DNA from: Egibacteraceae bacterium
Lineage (GTDB): Bacteria; Actinomycetota; Nitriliruptoria; Euzebyales; Egibacteraceae
NCBI GenBank assembly: GCA_040905805.1
Contig: JBBDQS010000154.1
Span: 25,884-71,426, forward strand
Direction: 5' to 3'
DNA: 45,543 nucleotides
Shown here: one piece after another, positions 33,545-43,000 of the stretch
Layout of the letters: every line of letters begins with the position of its first letter
Position numbering within the stretch: the stretch's first letter is position 1
Translations under genes and position numbers: made by a program
The notes under the pieces: generated by a model
Seen by the model: the letters and a program-made list of their open reading frames with translations, nothing else
What the model was told of the DNA's origin: nothing
The model's database searches: none

Positions 33545-33576
33545 TTGTCTGTTGCGAATAGGTTGCGACAACTGTA
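33545..33576 (-). promoter_or_regulatory. Candidate metal-responsive operator at the lipoprotein promoter
   Basis: GTTGCGA is repeated at 33551 and 33562 (11-bp period, one helical turn), inside an interrupted dyad TTGTC-N17-GACAA (33545-33571). The minus-strand hexamer TACAGT (33571-33576) is a plausible -10, which would put the transcription start inside the repeats. Zur- or DtxR/MntR-type control is inferred from the target gene, not from a match to a known box. Confidence 0.45.
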
Positions 33577-33625
33577 CTCGGCGGTGTGCCACCGCGCCAG
33601 GCAGTGACTAGAGTTGCGGCCAGTC

Positions 33626-34801
33626 ATGGCCAGTTTCGACCGTCTCGCCGACTGGGTCGCGCTCGTTGACCTGCTCTACCCCGAGCGCGACGCCGCGGAC
33701 TGGGACGCCACCGGTCTGCAAGTCGGTGACCCGAGCGACTCCGTCTCCCGGGTGCTGGTCTGCCTCGACGCCACCGACGCGACCCTTGACGAAGCGGCCC
33801 GGCAGGGCTGCGAGCTCGTCCTCACCCATCACCCGCTGCTGTTCCGGCCCCTGGCAGCGCTCACCCCGCGTACCGCCGCGGGGCGGGTGGCGCTGCACGC
33901 CGCTCGCCAGGGCATCAGCGTCCTGGCCGCGCACACCAACCTCGACGCGGCTGCCGACGGCACCACCGCTCCGATCGTGGAGGCGCTCGGGATGGTGGAC
34001 GCCCGGCCCCTCGTGCCCCAGGGTGGACGGGCCCCCCGCCCCGTCAAGCTCGTGACGTTCGTGCCCGCCGCGGACACCACGGCGGTGCTCGCGGCGCTGT
34101 CAGCCGCCGGCGCCGGGGTCATCGGCGAGTACGACCAGTGCTCCTTCCGCGTCGCCGGCACCGGCACCTTCCGGCCATCCGAGGTCGCCAACCCCACGGC
34201 CGGCGAGCGCGGTCGGCTGAACGAGGAGGCCGAGGACCGCCTGGAGGTCGTCGTCCCGCCCCACCGCCTGGAGGCGGTGGTGGACGCACTGGTGGGCGCC
34301 CACCCCTACGAGGAGGTGGCGTACGACCTCTACCCGCTCCTGGCGCCGCCTGCGGGCGCGCACGGCCCGGGCCTGGGGCGGGTCGGTGATCTGCGCGAGC
34401 CCACGGCGCTGCGCGCGCTCGTGGACCGCCTGGCCACCGCGCTGCCGGCCCCGTTCCTCCGCGTGGCCGGCGACCTCGACCGGCGCATACGCCGGGTCGC
34501 GGCCTGCGGGGGTGCCGGGGACAGCCTCATCGACGCGGCCGTCGCCGCCGGGGCCGAGCTGTACGTGACCGGGGACCTTCGCCACCATCCGGTGCTCGAC
34601 GCGCTGACCATGGGTCTGGCGGTGATCGACGCCGGTCATGCGGCCACGGAGGCCGCGGCGCTGCCCGCTTTGCGCGCGACCCTGGCACAGGCTGCCTCCG
34701 TCAACGGCCTGTCGGCGACGCTGGTAGCGTCGTCCCTCCCGACGGAGCCTTGGGTTGCCCACACCCCGCCCGAGGCGCCCGCGACGGAAGGACTACGGTG
34801 A
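33626..34801 (+). CDS. Nif3-like dinuclear metal centre protein
   Basis: 391 residues from ATG 33626. Conserved metal ligands are visible in CELVLTHHPLLF near residue 75 and LAAHTNLDAAADG near residue 112 in the N-terminal half, and in AVIDAGHAATEAAALPAL near residue 340. The insert between the halves (residues about 135-240, including GAHPYEEVAYDLYPL) is the PII-like domain of longer Nif3 proteins. The molecular role is poorly known. There is no good ribosome binding site; TAGAGT lies 11 bp before the ATG, so the mRNA may be leaderless. It overlaps the next gene by GTGA. Confidence 0.9.
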   Translation: MASFDRLADWVALVDLLYPERDAADWDATGLQVGDPSDSVSRVLVCLDATDATLDEAARQGCELVLTHHPLLFRPLAALTPRTAAGRVALHAARQGISVLAAHTNLDAAADGTTAPIVEALGMVDARPLVPQGGRAPRPVKLVTFVPAADTTAVLAALSAAGAGVIGEYDQCSFRVAGTGTFRPSEVANPTAGERGRLNEEAEDRLEVVVPPHRLEAVVDALVGAHPYEEVAYDLYPLLAPPAGAHGPGLGRVGDLREPTALRALVDRLATALPAPFLRVAGDLDRRIRRVAACGGAGDSLIDAAVAAGAELYVTGDLRHHPVLDALTMGLAVIDAGHAATEAAALPALRATLAQAASVNGLSATLVASSLPTEPWVAHTPPEAPATEGLR

Positions 34802-35532
34802 TCTCGGCCACTCCCGAGGAGCAGCGCACCCTCCTCGACCTGCAACGCGTCGACACGACAATCCGCCAGCTGGAGCATCGCCGGGCCCACCTGCCAGAAC
34901 AGCAGGCACTCGACCAGAACGCCGACACCCTGTCGCGGGTTCGCGGCGAGCACGCCGACGCCCGCGAGCGCCTCGACCAGCTGAACCGGGCCCAGATGCG
35001 GCTGGAGAGCGAGATCGCCACCGTCGACGCGCGCCGCAAGTCGGAGGAGGGCCGGATGTACTCGGGTTTGATCACCTCGGAGAAGGAGGTGCAGGCCCTG
35101 CGCGGCGAGATCTCCTCCCTGAAGCAGCGCAAGGGCGACCTGGAGGACAGCCTGCTGGAGGTGATGCAGGAGCTCGAGGATGTCGAGTCCCTGGTCGCCA
35201 CCCTGGACGAGCGCCAGGAGGAGCTCTCCGGCAACGTCGCCGGGCTGGAGCAGGGCCGCGACGAGGCGTCGCGCGACCTCGACGCCGAGCTGGCGGAGCG
35301 CCGGCAGGAGCGCACGCAGCTGGCCGCCGGCCTGCCCGTCGAGGTGGGGGAGTACTACGAGGAGCTGCGGGACCGCAAGGACGGCATCGCCGTGGCGGAG
35401 CTCGTCGGGCGCACCTGCCAGGGCTGCCGCCTGGAGCTCACGGCGGTGGAGTTCGAGGATGCGCACGAGCGCGCCCGCAAGGGGCTGGCCCGCTGTGAGC
35501 AGTGCGGGCGGATCCTCGTCCCGACCGGGTGA
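34798..35532 (+). CDS. Coiled-coil protein with C-terminal C4 zinc ribbon
   Basis: 244 residues from GTG 34798, with GGAAGGA at good spacing and the start overlapping the Nif3 stop. Residues about 10-185 are a long heptad-rich coiled coil (for example LDLQRVDTTIRQLEHRRAHL and ISSLKQRKGDLEDSLLEVMQ). The end is a zinc ribbon with CQGC and CEQC about 33 residues apart. The combination Nif3, this zinc-ribbon family and rnpB is a common actinobacterial neighbourhood. Members are thought to bind nucleic acid; the function is not settled. Confidence 0.88.
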   Translation: MISATPEEQRTLLDLQRVDTTIRQLEHRRAHLPEQQALDQNADTLSRVRGEHADARERLDQLNRAQMRLESEIATVDARRKSEEGRMYSGLITSEKEVQALRGEISSLKQRKGDLEDSLLEVMQELEDVESLVATLDERQEELSGNVAGLEQGRDEASRDLDAELAERRQERTQLAAGLPVEVGEYYEELRDRKDGIAVAELVGRTCQGCRLELTAVEFEDAHERARKGLARCEQCGRILVPTG

Positions 35533-35601
35533 CCACACCATGCGGCGCCTGGTACCGACCCGCTGACCACGCCATCTGGTCGCACGGCCACGCCTGAGGC
35601 G

Positions 35602-35633
35602 CAAGCTTTCCCGCGCCGGCGCGGGAAAGCTTG
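35602..35633. repeat. Perfect 32-bp palindrome between the zinc-ribbon gene and rnpB
   Basis: CAAGCTTTCCCGCGCC is followed immediately by its exact reverse complement. It could form a very stable hairpin terminating the nif3 transcript, although no T tract follows, or a protein-binding site. Nothing else between 35533 and 35737 looks coding. Confidence 0.85.
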
Positions 35634-35737
35634 GGACACGGCGGGTTCTCGCTTGGCGAAGCCTCGATGACCCGACGAGAATCCTGCGCCCGTCTCCCCG
35701 CAGGCTCCACGGCGCCCGCGGGGGTACGCTTGGCGTT

Positions 35738-36112
<375 letters not shown>

Positions 36113-36195
36113 CTTTTACCCCCCCTGACCTGCGGAAACGTGTTTATAGGGGGCGCTTGGCTCACACCTGGCCCACGGGACTCGGCGAGGACCGA

Positions 36196-37307
36196 GTCCA
36201 CGGCGTGTCTCGCCTGGACCACGTCGCGCAGACCGGTGCGGGCGGGCAGGTGCAGGTGCAGGTGCAGGTCCAGGGTCCCTGCGCGGCCAGCGAGCAGCAA
36301 CGGCTGGAGTGCGCCGCCTCCTGGTCGGTCGCACCCGACGCGCCGGTGGCCGTGGGCGTTGCGGCTGCGCACCGGCGACCTCACCGCCGGGACCTACGAG
36401 CTGGCGGTGCCTCTGGCCGCCGGTGACGACGCGGCGCCTGCACCCCCGATTCACTCACCTACACCGTCACTGCCATCACCGGCGCAGACGGTGAGGGCAC
36501 CGGTCCTCCTGCGGACCCGCAGCGGACCGACGTCGTGCTCGTCGCCGAGCCCGCGCGCGTGCCGCCGGGCGGCACCGTCACGCTGGTCATCCACAACCGG
36601 CGCGACGAGCGGCTCGGCTACGGACTGGCCTACACACTGGAGCGCTGGGACGGCCACGCTTGGACTGCTGTGCCCACCCAAGGGTGGAAAGGGCCTGCGC
36701 TGCTGGTTGAACCGGGCGGCGTCTCCGCCCCCCAGGAGATCCCCGTGCCGCCCACAGACGGGTGGTACCGCGTCACCAAGACTGTCCAGGCCGCGGCGGA
36801 ATCCGCGGAGGACATCGTCGGGCACGCCCGCCTCGAGGTCGCAGCCGCCCTGCTCCAGCCCAGGCCAGGCGAGGACTTCGTCGTCTTGGCCGCGGCCGCC
36901 GCCACCCATGCGGGCGCCCCGGGCCCGTCTACGCCGTGGCGGTGCCCGCTGACCTTGCGGACACCCTGACCGCCGTGGCTACACGCATCGAACCTGCTCC
37001 AACCCACCCTCAGCCCGACTCGAGCCCCCAGGGGAGCTGCGCCTCCACCGAATCCGTGCCGTTTTCCATGTACGTCCACTGTGGCGTGGAAGCCGCGCAG
37101 ATCGACGGGCGCTGGTGGGAGGTCATCGAGCCGCTCTACCGCGACGACCAGCCAGGCCTGGGTCCGCCCCCCGGATGGTCCGACCCCGAACAGGACGGGG
37201 TGCTCACCCGGCTCGGACCTGAGCTCGCCGAGTTCCGGGCCCCCCATGGCGCTGTCGTCCAGCTGCGCCCCAGAAACGTCGACGCACCACCACGGATCTG
37301 CCGATGA
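36196..37307 (+). pseudogene. Decayed gene for a secreted protein with an Ig-like domain, at least three frameshifts
   Basis: Protein-like segments follow one another in changing frames. Frame 1 reads QVQVQVQVQGPCAASEQQRL; frame 2 (from about 36360) reads LRTGDLTAGTYELAVPLAAG; frame 1 again (from 36448) reads DSLTYTVTAITGADGEG and VPPGGTVTLVIHNRRDERLG with the Ig-like continuation TLERWDGHAWTAVPTQGW; frame 3 (from about 36917) reads VYAVAVPADLADTLTAVATR and ESVPFSMYVHCGVEAAQIDG up to RNVDAPPRICR. The last part resembles actinobacterial proteins ending in a GWSDPEQDGVLT-type block. The segments may represent one protein or two adjacent ones. Function unknown. Confidence 0.6.
36247..36270. repeat. 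Hexanucleotide tandem repeat (CAGGTG)3 CAGGTC
   Basis: Four six-base units in the 5' part of the decayed gene, coding for alternating Gln-Val, compatible with a beta strand. It may mark slippage. Confidence 0.75.
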
Positions 37308-37573
37308 CCCGAAACCCGCGAAGAGGCGCAGGACCGACCCGATACACGCTGCTGCCAATGGGCGGAGGCTCTGCAGCGTTGCGTTGCGCCTCCCACGGCT
37401 GTTCAGGCGTCAAGCAACAATCACGAGATATCCGCGGGCGTTCGGTGGTTCCAGCAGTCCTCGCAACCTTCGCAGATCCGCCGGCATCGGTAGCTACCAT
37501 CGAGGGCCGAGGAAGCGCCCGCTGGCCTCGTTGACTGCGTACCTTCGGGCCAAGGACCGTGCTGGGGCGCTCT

Positions 37574-37855
37574 TCAGTCGCGGGGCCAGCGCTGCGCGCC
37601 GTGCAGGATGCGGAGGATGACCACAGCCGCCGGTTCGAGGCGGTAGACCACGAGGTACGGGGTGCCTACGACGGCCAACTCGCGGGTGCCGGCGACTCGC
37701 CCCGACCGCGCCATCGCTGGGTAGTCGGCGAGCCGTCCCACCGCGGCGTGCATGGCATCCCCCATGTCGAGGGCCGCCCGCGGGTTGTGCTCAGCGATCC
37801 ATTCGAGTTGGACCGCGAGGCTCTGTTCGGCCTCAGGCAGCCACTCGACCCTCAC
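37574..37855 (-). CDS. RelE/ParE-family toxin
   Basis: 93 residues. Starts with RVEWLPEAEQSLAVQLEWIA, then AAVGRLADYPAMARSGRVAG, RELAVVGTPYLVVYRLE and the terminal VILRILHGAQRWP block, the standard order of RelE/ParE toxins of the subtype with a C-terminal Arg. These proteins cleave ribosome-bound mRNA or poison gyrase; the ParE-like start makes the second possible, and I cannot decide. The ATG overlaps the antitoxin stop (ATGA), so translation is coupled. Confidence 0.9.
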   Translation of the reverse strand: MRVEWLPEAEQSLAVQLEWIAEHNPRAALDMGDAMHAAVGRLADYPAMARSGRVAGTRELAVVGTPYLVVYRLEPAAVVILRILHGAQRWPRD

Positions 37856-38148
37856 GCAGTCCGACCGGCTGCGCGCCGCTCCAGCTCAGCCCGCTGCTGG
37901 CGCCAACTCGAGAGCACCCGATCATGGGGGATGCGATCAACCGTTGGATCGACGGCCTCGCGGACCGCGTGCTCGACCTCGCTACGGAACCAGGCATCGT
38001 GTCCCTGCGATTCGTGCCAACGCTGAACCGCATCGCGCATGAGCACGCGGAGAAGCTGCGCTGCCGTGTGCTCCTGGGCTGCTGCTACCTCAGCGAATGC
38101 CGCCTTGAGTGCGTCGTCGACGCGAAACGTGAAGGTGCTGTCAGCCAT
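37852..38148 (-). CDS. RHH-type antitoxin partner of the RelE/ParE toxin
   Basis: 98 residues. STFTFRVDDALKAAFAEVAA is a ribbon-helix-helix DNA-binding start, followed by a long helical region and a C-terminal charged segment (RVLSSWRQQRAELERRAAG) that would wrap the toxin. It is expected to repress its own operon. Two overlapping palindromes lie 31-45 bp upstream of the ATG. It is convergent with nothing intact: the decayed P-type ATPase begins about 76 bp away on the other strand. Confidence 0.85.
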   Translation of the reverse strand: MADSTFTFRVDDALKAAFAEVAAAQEHTAAQLLRVLMRDAVQRWHESQGHDAWFRSEVEHAVREAVDPTVDRIPHDRVLSSWRQQRAELERRAAGRTA

Positions 38149-38178
38149 GGCGCGCCCCCATCCGGTGTCTTCGTAGCG

Positions 38179-38193
38179 ATGTACATGTTAACA
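38179..38193 (-). promoter_or_regulatory. Overlapping palindromes at the RHH-RelE/ParE promoter
   Basis: ATGTACAT (38179-38186) and TGTTAACA (38186-38193) are perfect 8-bp palindromes sharing one base. The minus-strand TAACAT across their join could be the -10. The arrangement suits binding of an RHH dimer pair. Confidence 0.45.
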
Positions 38194-38224
38194 CAAGCTG
38201 CCGTAGGGGTCTTGCACGTGCGGC

Positions 38225-38817
38225 GCCATCAACGCGGGCACCCGGGTGGAGGTCCGTGCCGCGGCCACCGCGGCAGGCAGCACCTACGCCGGCCTGGTCC
38301 GTCTGGTCGAGCAGGCGCAGACCGAACGCGCCCCGTTCGTGCGGCTGGCCGATCGCGCAGCCGGCGTGTTCGTGCCGATCACGCTGCTGGTGGCGGGACT
38401 GGCGTGGGCGTGGTCGGGAGATCCCGTGCGGGCACTGACCGTCCTCGTCGTCGCCACCCCCTGCCCGTTGATCCTGGCGACCCCGATCGCGATCACGGCT
38501 GGGATCTCCCGGCTGGCCAGGCGTGGGGTGATCGTCAAGGGCGGTGGGGCCCTGGAGACCCTGGCCCGCGCCGAGTACGTGCTGCTGGACAAGACCGGAA
38601 CGGTCACCTCGGGGCGCCGCGACTGGTCGAGGCGGTGCCCTTCGACGGGGCCGACCCCGACGAGGTGCTGCGTCTGGCGGCTGGACCAGTGTCCGCCCAC
38701 GTGTTCGGCGCACCGATCGTGCACGAGTCACGGGCGAGGGGTCTGGAGCTGAGCCTCCCCACAGAGGTGGACGAGAGCCCGGGGGCCGGCATCGCCGGAC
38801 TCGTCGATGTCGCGGCC
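38225..38817 (+). pseudogene. Truncated, frameshifted heavy-metal P1B-type ATPase
   Basis: Fragment of about 195 residues out of the usual 650 or more. It begins inside the actuator domain (INAGTRVEVRAAATAAGSTY), passes through two membrane helices with the ion-site motif ATPCPLILATPIAITAG, and reaches the phosphorylation motif LLDKTGTVTSG. A single-base shift near 38615 moves the sequence to the next frame (RLVEAVPFDGADPDEVLRLA, then LELSLPTEVDESPGAGIAGL), where it ends. The metal-binding N terminus, most of the P domain and the N domain are missing. It is flanked by two toxin-antitoxin pairs, consistent with an eroded accessory region. Confidence 0.85.
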
Positions 38818-38981
38818 GGCGGCAGTCAGCATCCGCCGCACCACCTGGCGCCGGTGGGCGGCGTAGGTCAGGACATCGCTCGGGCAGCACCCACCGACGC
38901 ATCGCCACCGGAGGCTCACCCGTGGCGCGGGTGAAGTTCAAAGAGCGCAACGTGCAAGCGCCCTCCCGGGGTGTCGTGCTG

Positions 38982-38987
38982 TATACT
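38982..38987 (+). promoter_or_regulatory. -10 element of a leaderless antitoxin mRNA
   Basis: TATACT ends seven bases before the ATG at 38995, so transcription would start at or next to the start codon; no Shine-Dalgarno sequence is present. The imperfect repeat GTGCTGTATAC-TGTGCTGTATG spans it. Confidence 0.6.
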
Positions 38988-38994
38988 GTGCTGT

Positions 38995-39216
38995 ATGTCA
39001 GCGACGAGGACCCAGGTCTACCTTTCCGAGGAGCAGCGCCGTCGGATCGACGCCCTGGCCGAGGCCGAGGGCGTGACCCTTGCCGAGATTGTGCGCCGGG
39101 CGCTGAACGCATACTTCGCCGACGTGCACGCGGACCCAAGCGCGGCACTCGCAGCGACGTTCGGCGCAGATCCCGATGCCCGCAATCCCGACCGCGACGA
39201 ATGGGCTCATGCCTGA
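38995..39216 (+). CDS. RHH-type antitoxin (VapB/CopG-like)
   Basis: 73 residues from ATG 38995. SATRTQVYLSEEQRRRIDAL followed by VTLAEIVRRALNAYF is a textbook ribbon-helix-helix DNA-binding domain. The short C-terminal tail (ATFGADPDARNPDRDEWAHA) would bind the toxin. It overlaps the following PIN-domain toxin gene by eight bases. A TATACT element seven bases upstream predicts leaderless translation, as in the Phd-VapC pair of the same region. Confidence 0.9.
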   Translation: MSATRTQVYLSEEQRRRIDALAEAEGVTLAEIVRRALNAYFADVHADPSAALAATFGADPDARNPDRDEWAHA

Positions 39217-39556
39217 CGTCCTGGTCGACACCGACCTGTTCGTCGACCACCTGCGGGGCGCGGCTGAGTTGAGGCCAGGCAAACACCGCCTGCACTACTC
39301 GGTCATCACCCGCGCCGAGCTGTTCGCCGGGAGCTCGGCGACAGCTCAGATCTCCCAGCTGCTCGCCCCGTTCCGCGAACTCCCTGTTAACCGGGCTATC
39401 GCCGAGCGTGCGGGTCGCATCAAGCGTGGGAGCGGTTTGCGCATGCCCGACGCGCTGATCGCAGCGACGGCCCTGGAGCAGGGTCTGAGCCTGGCGACCC
39501 GCAACCGCCGCCACTTCCAACCCGTACAGGGGCTGCGCCTACGCGCGTTGCGGTGA
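39209..39556 (+). CDS. vapC: PIN-domain toxin (VapC family)
   Basis: 115 residues from ATG 39209. Catalytic features: VLVDTDLFVDHLRG with the first Asp pair, YSVITRAELFAGS with Glu, and GLRMPDALIAATALEQGLSLAT with the distal Asp, then RNRRHFQPVQGLRL. This is the DTDLFVD subgroup, which is usually an RNase acting on tRNA or rRNA. It overlaps the antitoxin by eight bases, so the two are translationally coupled. It differs clearly from the VapC at 30.0 kb, so the two pairs are not recent duplicates. Confidence 0.92.
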   Translation: MPDVLVDTDLFVDHLRGAAELRPGKHRLHYSVITRAELFAGSSATAQISQLLAPFRELPVNRAIAERAGRIKRGSGLRMPDALIAATALEQGLSLATRNRRHFQPVQGLRLRALR

Positions 39557-39793
39557 GGGCGTTCGTGCGGCTCCACGAGAGCCATGTCCGCCTTCCTCGC
39601 CGACCTCAAAGCTCTCGGCGTCGAGGTGGAGGGCGATCTCGGTCAGCGTCTCGACGCCGATGTTGGCCACCCACAGGGCGGAGTCGTCGGGCAGGACGTG
39701 GGCCATGTGGGCGGTCTCCTGCGGGCGCTCCACCGCGGGGTCCTCGCCGGCCCCGCATGCGGTGACAGCCAGAGCGAGCGCGGCGATCCTCAC
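39539..39793 (-). CDS. Short lipoprotein-like ORF, probably a truncated gene
   Basis: GTG 39793 gives a short signal with lipobox (VRIAALALAVTAC) followed by GAGEDPAVERPQETAHMAHV and DDSALWVANIGVETLTEIAL, which is protein-like. The last 25 residues (GHGSRGAARTPSPQRA) look like out-of-frame read-through, and the ORF runs 18 bases into the 3' end of vapC on the other strand. This suggests a lipoprotein gene cut by the insertion or rearrangement that brought in the toxin-antitoxin pair. No family is recognised and no good ribosome binding site is seen. Confidence 0.4.
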   Translation of the reverse strand: MRIAALALAVTACGAGEDPAVERPQETAHMAHVLPDDSALWVANIGVETLTEIALHLDAESFEVGEEGGHGSRGAARTPSPQRA

Positions 39794-40000
39794 GAGCAGT
39801 CTGTCTGTGGGGCAGGGTGTCCTCCCCGTTGGTGGTGCCGACCACCGCAGTCGTAGCGAACCCCGCGCCGCGATCGCCACCAACCGACTCCCAGCGGGGG
39901 TTGAAACCGTAGTTGCCGAAGCGGCGGGTCGGGACGCTCGACGATGGCTTGCCGCTCCTGGCGGGTGGTTGCCGGTCAAGCCCGATAGCGTGTGTCGCCC

Positions 40001-43000
40001 ATGCGGGAACGCGAGCTGCCACCAGGCCGGTACGACGCGGTCGTCGACCGCCGGCTTGCGGAGCTGGCCGCGCGGCTCGCCGGGCGGGCCTGGACCGACG
40101 ACCTCGACCCGGGCGAGCAGCCGACCCGCCTGGCGCACCACGTCGCCGACGTGCTGGCCCGCGCGCTGGGGATGCTCGACGACGCGGAGCGGCTGACGCT
40201 GGTCAACGAGCTCGTCGAGCGCATCGGCGAGGCCCACGCCGCGGTCCCCGGCCCGCCACGGCGCTTGGAGGCTGTCACAGCGCACGGAGTCGCCCGACCG
40301 CCCGCGGCGCCGGACATCCCCCTGTCCGCGCACGACCTGCTCGTCAACGCCCGCGGCGAGCCGCACCTCGCGGCCGAGCTGAAGAAGGAGCTCGCCTCCG
40401 CCGACCAGGTGGACCTGATCGTGGCGTTCGTGCGCTGGTACGGCGTGCGCCTGATCATCGACGAGCTCCAGGCCGCGACCGCCCGCGGCGTCCCCGTCCG
40501 GCTTTTGACCACGACCTACACCGCTTCCACCGAGGCCCGCGCGCTCGACGAGCTGTCCCGCCGCGGCGTCGAGATCCGCGTCTCCTACGACACCGCGGTC
40601 ACCCGCCTGCACGCCAAGTCGTGGATCTTCCACCGCGACTCGGGGTTCGGCACCGCCTACGTCGGCTCGTCCAACCTCACCCGCACGGCGATGATGGACG
40701 GTCGCGAGTGGAACGTGCGGCTGTCGCAGGCCAGCGCCGACGTGCTGTTCGCCAAGGTCGCCACGGTCTTCGACGCCCAGTGGGAGTCCGGCGACTACGA
40801 GCCCTACGACCCGCAGCGCTTCGCCGCCGCGACCGCGGCCGTGCGCGCACCCGACGCCGAGTCGGCCCTGTCAGGGCTCACCCTGAGGCCCTGGCCCTAC
40901 CAGGACGAGATCCTCGACGCGCTCACCGTGCAGCGCGACGTCCACGGATCGACGCGCAACCTCGTCGTCGCCCCCACCGGCACGGGCAAGACCGTGGTCG
41001 CCGCCCTGGACTACCAGCGGCTGGTGGCCGGCCACGGCGACCTGAGCCTGCTGTTCGTCGCCCACCGCGAGCAGATCCTCCGGCAGTCGCGGCGCACCTT
41101 CCGGGAGGCGCTCGGCGACGGGTCCTTCGGCGAGCTGCTCGTCGGCGGGCACCGTCCCACCGCCGGCCGCCACGTCTTCGCCTCGATCCAGACCCTGTCG
41201 TCGCCCGAGGCGCGCGGCCTCCTCGGCGACGCCTTCGACGTCGTGGTCGTCGACGAGTTCCACCACGCCGAGGCCGCCACCTACCGGCGGCTGCTCGACA
41301 GCCTTGATGCGCGCTGGCTGCTGGCGCTGACCGCCACGCCCGAACGCGCCGACGGCCTGGACATCCGCCGCTGGACCGACGGGCGCACCGCCTTCGACAT
41401 GCGCCTGTGGCACGCCCTGGACCGCCAGCTGCTCGCCCCCTTCCAGTACTTCGGCATCGCCGACGTCGTGGACTACTCGACGGTGCGCTGGCAGGCCGGC
41501 CACTACGACCTCGGCGACCTCGGCGCCCTGCTCACCGGTGACGACGCCCGCGACCGGCTGGTCGTGCGCCAGGTCGAGCGCATCGTCGGCGACCCCCGCC
41601 GGATGCGCGCGCTGGGGTTCTGCGCCACCGTCGAGCACGCCCACGCGATGGCCGCGCTGTTCGACCGGGTCGGCTGGCCGGCGGTGCCGATCGACGCGAC
41701 GACCGCCCAGCACGACCGCGAGCGCCACCTCGCCGCGCTGCGCGCGGGGGAGCTCGCCGCGATCTTCTCCCGCGACGTGTTCAACGAGGGCGTGGACATC
41801 CCCGAGGCCGACACGATCCTGCTGCTGCGCCCCACCGAGTCGGTGACCGTGCACCTCCAGCAGCTCGGCCGCGGGCTGCGCCGCCACCGCGACAAGGACG
41901 TGTGCACGGTCCTGGACTTCGTCGGCCAGCACCGCCGCGAGTACCGGCTTGACCTGCGGCTGCGGGCGATGACCGGGATCTCGCGCCGCGAGCTCGTCGC
42001 GGCCGCCGAGCAGGGCTTCCCCTACCTGCCCTCGGGCTGCCACCTCGAGCTCGACCGCCAGGCCCGCGAGTGGGTCGTGGCCCACCTCAAGGAGGCGGTG
42101 CTGGTCAACCGCCGGGCGCTGACGCGCGAGCTCGGGCTGCTGGCCGCCCAGCAGGAGCGACAGGTCGCGCCGCCGCTGGCGACGTTCCTCGACGAGGCGG
42201 GCGTGGAGCTGGCCGACGTCGCCAAGGTCGGCGGGTGGGCGGGCCTGCGGCGTGCCGCCGGGCTGGAGCAGCGCCCCGCCGGCGCGCACGAGGCCACCCT
42301 GGCGAAGGGCGTCGGCCGCGTGCTGCACCTCGACGACGTCGAGCGCCTCGAGCAGCTGGCGTCGTGGCTGCGCGCCGGCCGGCCGCCGGTGCCCGCCGAC
42401 GACCGCCAGCGGCACCTCGCGTGGATGTTCCTGGTCACCATGTGGACCCTGCGCGCCGCGCCCGACGACCTCGACGCGGCCTGGCGCGGGCTGTTCGACG
42501 CGCCAGCGGTCCTCGACGAGCTGGTCGAGACCCTGCCGTTGCTGCGTGAGCGCATCGCGCGGCCGTCGATACCGCTGCCCGACGCCGAGGTGCCCTTGCG
42601 GTTGCACGCGACGTACGCGCGCGACGAGATCCTCGCCGCGTTCGGGCGGCTCGTGCCGGGGGTGCGCTACAGCCACCAGGCGGGCCCGTGGTGGCACGAG
42701 CCCGCCCGGACCGAGGTGCTGTTCATCACCCTGGCCAAGACCGAGCAGCACTACTCGCCGACGACCCTGTACCGCGACTACGCGATCAGCCGCGAGCTGT
42801 TCCACTGGGAGTCGCAGAACGCCACCCGGGTCGACTCGCCCGCCGGCCGGCGCTACCTCGAGCAGCGCCGCAACGGGGTGCGCATCCTCCTCGCCGTGCG
42901 GACCGCGCCGAAGGACCCGTGGGGCGCCACCCGCCCCTACGTACTGCTCGGCCCCGCCGACTACGTCGAGCACCGCGGCGAGCGGCCCATCGCGATCACC

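Noticed and set aside
40871-42973. Minus-strand open frame of 700 codons
   Set aside because: Antisense shadow of the helicase gene, without motifs.
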